Assembly: GCA_007134625.1 (NCBI GenBank)
Contig: SLKL01000045.1
Location: 1-10,813, forward strand
DNA from: Saprospiraceae bacterium
GTDB lineage: Bacteria; Bacteroidota; Bacteroidia; Chitinophagales; Saprospiraceae
Length of the DNA stretch: 10,813 nucleotides
Reading direction: 5' to 3'
Part shown: in pieces, positions 6,395 to 10,813 of the stretch
Position numbering within the stretch: the first letter of the stretch is position 1
Layout: each line of letters opens with the position of its first letter
The notes under the pieces: generated by a model
Databases searched by the model: none
Seen by the model: only the letters and a program-made list of their open reading frames with translations
Told to the model about the DNA's origin: nothing
Translations under genes and position numbers: made by a program

Positions 6395-6402
6395 TACTTT
6401 TG
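6395..6402 (+). promoter_or_regulatory. -7 element of lgt
   Basis: TACTTTTG followed by CA is a good match to TAnnTTTG and lies 41 bases before the lgt ATG, implying a leader of about 35 bases. A TTTG at 6376-6379 is upstream, but its 15-base spacing is shorter than usual. Confidence 0.5.
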
Positions 6403-6443
6403 CATAGCAACATAGGAATACCCAAATAAAATAAGCAAGAATT

Positions 6444-7610
6444 ATGTATCCAGATTTCTCCTATTTCATGCATGATGTATTCGGTACTGAACCGGATAAT
6501 TTCTTTTCCATAATACAGACATTTGGGCTCTTACTGGCTCTTGCTTTTCTGGGTAGTGCATATGTATTGTATCTGGAAATGAAACGAAGGGAAGGACTTG
6601 GACAGTTTAAGGCAACCAAAGTAAAAAGAGTAATCGGAAAGTCCGCTTCAGTGAGTGAATTGCTGACCAATGGTTTGGTTGGTTTTATTTTGGGATACAA
6701 GGGTGTTTTTGCTTATCAGAATTGGGATGCTTTTCTACACGATGCTTCGGCAGTGATACTATCGCCCTATGGGCATGCAGGAGGAGGTTTGATTTTGGGT
6801 ATTGCTTTTGCAGTATGGGCTTGGTGGCAGGCAGAGCGCAAGAAACTGCCCAAACCAAAGGTGGTTGTGGAAAAAATCAGACCACATAAAAGAGTAGGAG
6901 AAATTACAATAGTTGCTGCTGTAAGTGGTATCATTGGTGCCAAGTTGTTCGCTATTTTTGAAAGTGCAGATACGATTAGGGCATTTCTTGCTGATCCGGT
7001 AAATACCCTATTTTCAGGAAGTGGGCTTGCGGTTTATGGTGGACTCATTGTTGCTTTTGCAACTGTTTACTGGTACGTAAAAAAATTAGGTCTCAAGCCC
7101 ATTCACATGATGGATGCCGTTGCTCCGGCATTGATGGTTGGTTATGCTATCGGGCGTTTGGGCTGTCATTTTTCCGGTGATGGCGACTGGGGAATAGTCA
7201 ATGAATTGGATAAACCATGGTGGTTTTTTCTCCCTGAATGGATGTGGGCATATGATTATCCGCACAACGTCCTGAATCAGGGAGTGCCCATAGAAGGTTG
7301 TGATTTTAGATACTGCAGACGTTTAGATCCGCCTGTTTTCCCAACTCCAATCTGGGAGAGTATCATTTGTACCGGTTTGTTTTTTATTCTTTGGTTTTTG
7401 AGAAAAAGGTTGACCGTGCCGGGCATGCTATTTGCCGTGTATTTAGTGTTGAATGGCGTAGAGCGATTTTTTATTGAAAAAATCAGGGTCAATGAAACCT
7501 TTGTATTGATGGGAATGGAAATGACGCAGGCCGAGCTCATTTCCTTTTTAACTATTTTAACAGGCTTGGTGTTTGGAGGGTATCTGTATAGAAAGCATGG
7601 GAAATTTTAA
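6444..7610 (+). CDS. lgt: Prolipoprotein diacylglyceryl transferase
   Basis: It transfers the diacylglyceryl group from phosphatidylglycerol to the lipobox cysteine of prolipoproteins in the cytoplasmic membrane, the first step of lipoprotein maturation. The 388-residue polytopic protein has hydrophobic segments near 22-45, 74-92, 102-128, 154-172, 192-212, 222-243, 303-320, 326-340 and 364-380. The Lgt signature region is GRLGCHFSGDGDWG (237-250) with R238 equivalent to E. coli R143. The GSGLAVYGG segment (192-200) corresponds to GMSFHGG, FPTPIWE (299-305) to the PSQLYE region, and ERFFIEKIR (340-348) keeps the Arg and Glu matching R239 and E243. It is about 100 residues longer than E. coli Lgt, mainly through charged insertions near 46-70 and 130-150 and a loop at 252-298. 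Tyr198 stands where E. coli has His103, and Asn337 where it has Tyr235. It has its own -7 element and its stop lies three bases from that of the convergent gene. Confidence 0.93.
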   Translation: MYPDFSYFMHDVFGTEPDNFFSIIQTFGLLLALAFLGSAYVLYLEMKRREGLGQFKATKVKRVIGKSASVSELLTNGLVGFILGYKGVFAYQNWDAFLHDASAVILSPYGHAGGGLILGIAFAVWAWWQAERKKLPKPKVVVEKIRPHKRVGEITIVAAVSGIIGAKLFAIFESADTIRAFLADPVNTLFSGSGLAVYGGLIVAFATVYWYVKKLGLKPIHMMDAVAPALMVGYAIGRLGCHFSGDGDWGIVNELDKPWWFFLPEWMWAYDYPHNVLNQGVPIEGCDFRYCRRLDPPVFPTPIWESIICTGLFFILWFLRKRLTVPGMLFAVYLVLNGVERFFIEKIRVNETFVLMGMEMTQAELISFLTILTGLVFGGYLYRKHGKF

Positions 7611-7613
7611 GGT

Positions 7614-8747
7614 TTATCCCTTCTCCAGTGCTGTCCTTTTTAAGGCTCTGTAAAGTAAATAAGCTGATTGTTCCCAATCGTATTCTTTTCTTTTTTTTCG
7701 ACCCTGTTTCACCAGTTCTTTTCCTAATTCCGGGTGTTTAGCAAGTTTGAACATGGCAGTACCTATATCCTGTGGATTTCTCGGGTCAACCAGTATTGCA
7801 GCTTTTCCCGCTACTTCGGGGAGTGAGGATTTGTTGGAGGTAATAATTGGTATTTCTGCATGCATCGCCTCCAATACCGGGACTCCAAAACCTTCAAAAA
7901 GAGAGGGATAAACCAATGCTTCTGCAGCACCCATCAAAGCTGCCAGTTCTTTTTCATCAGCATAGCCCAGCAAGTGAATATCCTTCTTAAAAGGCGATCG
8001 ATTGTATTCTTGCTCAAACAAATCAAACATCCAGGCTTTTCGACCAACTAACACAAGGTCATGCTCCTGATGCCCCCTGGTTCTGAAGTGATTATAAGCC
8101 CGGATAATGTTCACTACATTTTTCCTTGGGTGGATAGAACCTGCATAGATAAAATAGGGCTTCTGTAATTTGTATTCTCTTTTCACCTCATTTTTTTGCT
8201 CCTTATTGAGTGGTTTAAAAGACTCTTTGCAGCCGTTAAAAATGACGTCAATATGATCCGGATTCAAATCAAATTTTTCAGCCAGATCTTGTCTGGAATA
8301 TTCCGAAACAGTTCCCAGTCCTGAAGCTTTTTTGATGTAGCCCGGACTGTGTTTTTTATAATAAGCAAGGTGAGTAGAGTCGATGTATTTTGGATAATGT
8401 AAATAAGCCAGATCATGAATAATGAGATATGAAGGGATATCCAATTGATAGGAATTAAAGCCATCTGCCGAGAGAAAAATATCTGCATCATACTTTTTCA
8501 GCTTTCTCGGCAACATAAAGTCAAACCATATCCTGTATAAAATCGGATGTCTTGCTTTGGGGGGAACATGAACCTTAATTACGTTTTTATGATTGAGCAA
8601 ATCTGCAGGAGGTTTGCGGTCAAAAAGCAAAATAAAGGTGTCTTCAGGATGCTGCTCGACCATTCTTTTTGTGGTCTCATAAATAAACCACCCAATGCCT
8701 TCCAGCTTGTTCGGAATCAATAACCTGCAGTTGATCGCAATGCGCAT
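7614..8747 (-). CDS. Glycosyltransferase family 4 (GT-B fold)
   Basis: It is probably a cytoplasmic or membrane-associated retaining glycosyltransferase that adds a sugar from a nucleotide donor, perhaps mannose, during surface polysaccharide or glycan assembly. Starting at MRIAINCRLL it is 377 residues. The N-terminal acceptor-side domain has EGIGWFIYE (16-24) and HDLAYLHYP (111-119). The C-terminal donor domain has AGSIHPRKN (202-210), a nucleotide-contact LVGRK (233-237), and the EX7E motif of family 4 at E285 and E293 (EGFGVPVLEAM), followed by SLPEVAGKAA (308-317). The frame stays open to an ATG at 8825, which would add 26 residues and overlap the upstream gene by 26 bases. That extension is hydrophobic, unlike the family, and contains a -7 element, so the start at 8747 is preferred. 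The exact sugar and acceptor cannot be told. Confidence 0.87.
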   Translation of the reverse strand: MRIAINCRLLIPNKLEGIGWFIYETTKRMVEQHPEDTFILLFDRKPPADLLNHKNVIKVHVPPKARHPILYRIWFDFMLPRKLKKYDADIFLSADGFNSYQLDIPSYLIIHDLAYLHYPKYIDSTHLAYYKKHSPGYIKKASGLGTVSEYSRQDLAEKFDLNPDHIDVIFNGCKESFKPLNKEQKNEVKREYKLQKPYFIYAGSIHPRKNVVNIIRAYNHFRTRGHQEHDLVLVGRKAWMFDLFEQEYNRSPFKKDIHLLGYADEKELAALMGAAEALVYPSLFEGFGVPVLEAMHAEIPIITSNKSSLPEVAGKAAILVDPRNPQDIGTAMFKLAKHPELGKELVKQGRKKRKEYDWEQSAYLLYRALKRTALEKG

Positions 8748-8784
8748 AATGATTTGATTTGCAGTGATTGTTAGTTGAAAACAA

Positions 8785-8792
8785 CAAAGATA
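8785..8792 (-). promoter_or_regulatory. -7 element of the downstream glycosyltransferase
   Basis: The minus strand reads TATCTTTG, an exact TAnnTTTG match, between the TGA stop of the upstream glycosyltransferase (8800-8802) and the preferred ATG at 8747. The implied leader is about 33 bases. No -33 TTG is seen at normal spacing. The element suggests that the second gene can be transcribed independently of the first. Confidence 0.45.
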
Positions 8793-8799
8793 AAAAAAA

Positions 8800-9933
8800 T
8801 CAGTTGATCTTCTGATGATTGGCAATTATCTGATCGTAGAAATGAAGTGTATTCTGGATATTAGTAAGTCTGTCAAAGTTCTGTTTCAGATGTATTCTTG
8901 CTCCATTTAACAGCTTTTCCCTGATGTTTCTGTCCATCAGTACCCTCTCGATTTTTTCACTTAAGTCTTTAAGGTCGCAACCCTCAAAAAGCAGTCCGGT
9001 TTCTTTGTGTAAGCACCACTCTGGTATTCCTCCCGTATTTGACCCAATGGTTACCAAACCCGCTGCCTGCCCTTCTATTCCGGTGAGACCGAAAGGTTCT
9101 TCATTTTTGGTAGGCACTACCAGAATTAAAGTTTTTTGGGCGGCTTTATTCAGCATACTCTGATCTACTCTTCCATGATACTTTTTCGATTCCGGCCAAG
9201 AGGAGTTTTCGATAGCTTTTGTCAACTTTCTTTCGGCTGTGCCTGAACCGTAAAAATTGAGTTTCAAATCTGGAAATTTAGTTTTTAGATTTTCAAAAGC
9301 CTGTAGTAAATCAAAAACTCCTTTTTGCTCCTCTATTCGACCAAAATATAGGATACTGTTTTCATTCCTTTGATTTGCTGAGTCAGAATTATACCAAATC
9401 CGCTCATCGTAGAAAAGGGGAATCACTTTAACGGGTGTTAAATTGTTTTCTTCTAAGGATTTTGCTACAATATGCGTATGTGATAAATATGCAGAAGGAT
9501 ACTTTTTAAGTACAGACCTCAGTTTGGATTTCCAGATTCTTTTTATGGATAGAAAATCTTTACCGCCTGTTTTCAAAAAATGAAAATCATGGAAGGAGGA
9601 AACAATCGGAATACCGAGATCACTGCAGCTTTTTAGGACGGTATAGGTGTATAATTTGTTGTTGTTCAAATGTACTATATCCGGGCAAAACTCCCGTATT
9701 TTTTCCTTGAGTAAACGCCCAATCTCAGCTTGCCAAAACAATGCCTTATTCAACATCTGCAGTTTAAAAGTCAAATTGGACTTAGGGAATGGCTTAGCAG
9801 TACCAAAACATTCCTCCACCTCATGTCCATAGTATCTAAGCCCTTCGACCATCAGCTTTTGATACACCTCAGTACCACCGACTATATCCTGAAAGTCATT
9901 GTAAAAAAGAATTTTTAAAGGTAGGTCGTTCAT
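8800..9933 (-). CDS. Glycosyltransferase family 4 (GT-B fold)
   Basis: It is likely a surface-glycan glycosyltransferase using a nucleotide-sugar donor. The 377-residue protein begins LKILFYNDFQDIVGGTEVY, with the glycine-rich acceptor-domain loop VGGTE at 18-22 and PDIVHLNN at 84-91. The donor domain has YFGRIEEQKGVFDLLQAF (196-213), FYGSGTAE (227-234), VPTKNEEPFGLTGIEGQAAG (273-292) with the EX7E pair at E279 and E287, and NTGGIPE (299-305). Sequence and length are ordinary for family 4. No TAnnTTTG is visible in the 200 bases before its ATG, so its promoter is not identified. It lies 52 bases upstream of the second glycosyltransferase (preferred start) and is divergent from the gene at the right edge. 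Substrate is unknown. Confidence 0.87.
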   Translation of the reverse strand: MNDLPLKILFYNDFQDIVGGTEVYQKLMVEGLRYYGHEVEECFGTAKPFPKSNLTFKLQMLNKALFWQAEIGRLLKEKIREFCPDIVHLNNNKLYTYTVLKSCSDLGIPIVSSFHDFHFLKTGGKDFLSIKRIWKSKLRSVLKKYPSAYLSHTHIVAKSLEENNLTPVKVIPLFYDERIWYNSDSANQRNENSILYFGRIEEQKGVFDLLQAFENLKTKFPDLKLNFYGSGTAERKLTKAIENSSWPESKKYHGRVDQSMLNKAAQKTLILVVPTKNEEPFGLTGIEGQAAGLVTIGSNTGGIPEWCLHKETGLLFEGCDLKDLSEKIERVLMDRNIREKLLNGARIHLKQNFDRLTNIQNTLHFYDQIIANHQKIN

Positions 9934-10118
9934 TTAGTTTCTTTATGTTAAGGAAAAGATTGGCACTACTTCAATGTTGAAAGCTTGATTTTTCCTCACT
10001 TTTTCTACTGTAAAGATTAAAAATTGGTAACAAAAAAATTCACGATTGGCAAAAAATTATTTTAAATCAAATGCAGAGATGTGGTTACCAAATTAAAAGA
10101 AAAAGATCAAAACATGTT

Positions 10119-10126
10119 TATCTTTG
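10119..10126 (+). promoter_or_regulatory. -7 element upstream of the restriction-enzyme-like gene
   Basis: TATCTTTG matches TAnnTTTG. A start about five bases beyond it would give a leader of about 45 bases before the ATG at 10176. No TTG is found 17-23 bases upstream, so the promoter call rests on the -7 element alone. Confidence 0.35.
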
Positions 10127-10132
10127 ACTTTT

Positions 10133-10146
10133 AAATCAGTTGATTT
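10133..10146. promoter_or_regulatory. Palindrome AAATCA-GT-TGATTT at the predicted transcript start
   Basis: A perfect 6-bp inverted repeat with a two-base spacer lies seven bases after the -7 element and 30 bases before the ATG of the restriction-enzyme-like gene. Its position suits a repressor operator or a controller-protein site, which many restriction-modification systems have, but no regulator gene is visible in the window. AT-rich palindromes of this size can arise by chance. Confidence 0.35.
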
Positions 10147-10175
10147 CAATGAATTTAAATGATTAATTGGTGAGT

Positions 10176-10813
10176 ATGCTTCCTCTAAATAAAGACCTGC
10201 AAAGTCAAAAAGAAAATATTGAAGAGTTTAAAAATCTTACTATTAGGATTTTAGATTACCTCCCGAATGTTCTAAGCAGCCATGCTGATAAACATGAATA
10301 TCGGATTTTTGAATCTAAAATTGCTGGCACCTCTAAATTTATTAGACCAATAAATACAAAGCTTTTTTTATTTAACTCCGATGAATTTAGAATAAAGTTT
10401 GATGAATTTTGTGATATATTAAGGGCTTTAAAAGAAAAAAACCAATTGGGTTCGAATGAAAATAGGCAGTTAATTAATAGTGTAACTTATACTATTCAGC
10501 AAGCAATGGGAGCTGGTTTTGATGTTTTAGTAAATCCAAATAGTGCCAGAAAGCATGTAGGAAATAGATTTGAAGAATTGATACGAGCTATTTTTAAGGA
10601 GATTGAGATACCAAGTAAAAGAGTAGTTCTTCAAATTCCCTATCAAACCGATGAGGGAATAAGAAATTACAAATGCGAGAATGATTTGATCTTAACCCCA
10701 TTTAAAAAAGTTCTTTCAAATAATAAAAATTTAAATGAAAAGGAGCTTGTTATTTCTGTCAAAACCACATCAAAGGACAGAATGAGTAAAATGTTTATTG
10801 ATAAATTGTTATT
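10176..10813 (+). CDS. Type II restriction endonuclease-like protein, 3' end outside the window
   Basis: The frame is open from 10176 to the window edge (212 codons plus two bases), so the C-terminus is missing. I read it as a PD-(D/E)XK endonuclease of the EcoRII-C/NgoMIV/Cfr10I group, which cleaves at CCGG- or CCWGG-type sites. Evidence: a helix ARKHVGNRFEELIRAIF (124-140) resembling the RK-x-RAG-x-x-FE segment of EcoRII; an acidic strand CENDLIL (167-173) with D170; then ISVKTTSKDR (193-202). K196 sits in SxK rather than (D/E)xK, as in Cfr10I and NgoMIV, and D209 lies 13 residues on, where EcoRII has its relocated acidic residue. KTTSKDR closely resembles KTTCKDR of EcoRII. The N-terminal 120 residues match nothing I recognise. 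In-frame GTG (10170) and TTG (10167) starts are possible but ATG is preferred. G+C is about 29%, lower than the core genes, which suggests acquisition. A partner methyltransferase would be expected downstream. Confidence 0.62.
   Translation, partial: MLPLNKDLQSQKENIEEFKNLTIRILDYLPNVLSSHADKHEYRIFESKIAGTSKFIRPINTKLFLFNSDEFRIKFDEFCDILRALKEKNQLGSNENRQLINSVTYTIQQAMGAGFDVLVNPNSARKHVGNRFEELIRAIFKEIEIPSKRVVLQIPYQTDEGIRNYKCENDLILTPFKKVLSNNKNLNEKELVISVKTTSKDRMSKMFIDKLL

Larger units (their letters stand above)
9934..10175. other. Divergent intergenic region before the restriction-enzyme-like gene
   Basis: The 242 AT-rich bases separate the minus-strand glycosyltransferase pair from the plus-strand endonuclease-like gene. 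Besides the -7 element and the palindrome listed above, it holds an 8-bp inverted repeat, TTGGTAAC (10024-10031) and GTTACCAA (10084-10091), 52 bases apart. No coding frame of interest is seen; short ATG-led frames at 10149 and 10159 stop within six codons. Confidence 0.55.

Noticed and set aside
7601..7620. Possible hairpin GGGAAA...TTTATCCC spanning the lgt/glycosyltransferase stop codons as a bidirectional terminator
   Set aside because: Only a few pairs form before an offset and there is no T tract, so it is too weak to call.
8797..8808. Twelve-base match AAATCAGTTGAT shared with 10133-10144 as evidence of a common operator
   Set aside because: The two lie on opposite sides of their -7 elements in different orientation, and low-complexity AT-rich sequence makes a chance match plausible. 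It is noted only as a side remark.
10024..10091. TTGGTAAC/GTTACCAA inverted repeat as an attachment site or regulator site
   Set aside because: Eight bases 52 apart in AT-rich DNA is weak evidence, and no integrase or tRNA is present, so it is mentioned only in the intergenic entry.

Overview
The window looks like a chromosomal segment from a member of the Bacteroidetes (Cytophagales-like). The protein families read as Bacteroidetes versions, upstream regions show A-rich stretches rather than Shine-Dalgarno sequences, and the -7 element TAnnTTTG typical of this phylum lies just before six of the eight genes. Assignment below phylum is inference.

Layout. On the left, dnaX (DNA polymerase III tau/gamma subunit, minus strand) ends beside an AT-rich inverted repeat. 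A 578-base divergent intergenic region separates it from nadE and holds two imperfect copies of a repeat whose variable centres still form hairpins. The plus strand then carries nadE (glutamine-dependent NAD+ synthetase), an adenosine deaminase, a lipid A late acyltransferase-like protein and lgt (prolipoprotein diacylglyceryl transferase). All four are co-directional, but three have their own -7-like element, so this is a cluster more than a strict operon. lgt converges, with a 3-base gap, on two minus-strand family-4 glycosyltransferase genes. At the right edge a plus-strand gene starts at 10176 and runs off the window. I read it as a type II restriction endonuclease of the EcoRII-C/NgoMIV/Cfr10I fold group. 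It is about 29% G+C by hand count, against roughly 40-50% in sampled core genes.

How the genes fit together. The left and centre are housekeeping: replication clamp loading, NAD synthesis, purine salvage and envelope biogenesis (lipid A acylation, lipoprotein lipidation, glycan assembly). The right edge looks like the start of an accessory restriction-modification locus.

Most notable observations: (1) dnaX has a 9-A run, with stops immediately downstream in both alternative frames, and 30 bases later an E. coli-type A AAA AAG heptamer in the correct phase. Both sit just after the ATPase/collar domains, where a gamma-form truncation would fall. (2) The paired intergenic repeats keep a stem while changing its sequence. 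(3) The unfinished restriction-enzyme gene has a swapped active-site layout. (4) The -7 elements imply leaderless or nearly leaderless mRNAs for dnaX and the deaminase, and shorter starts for two other genes.
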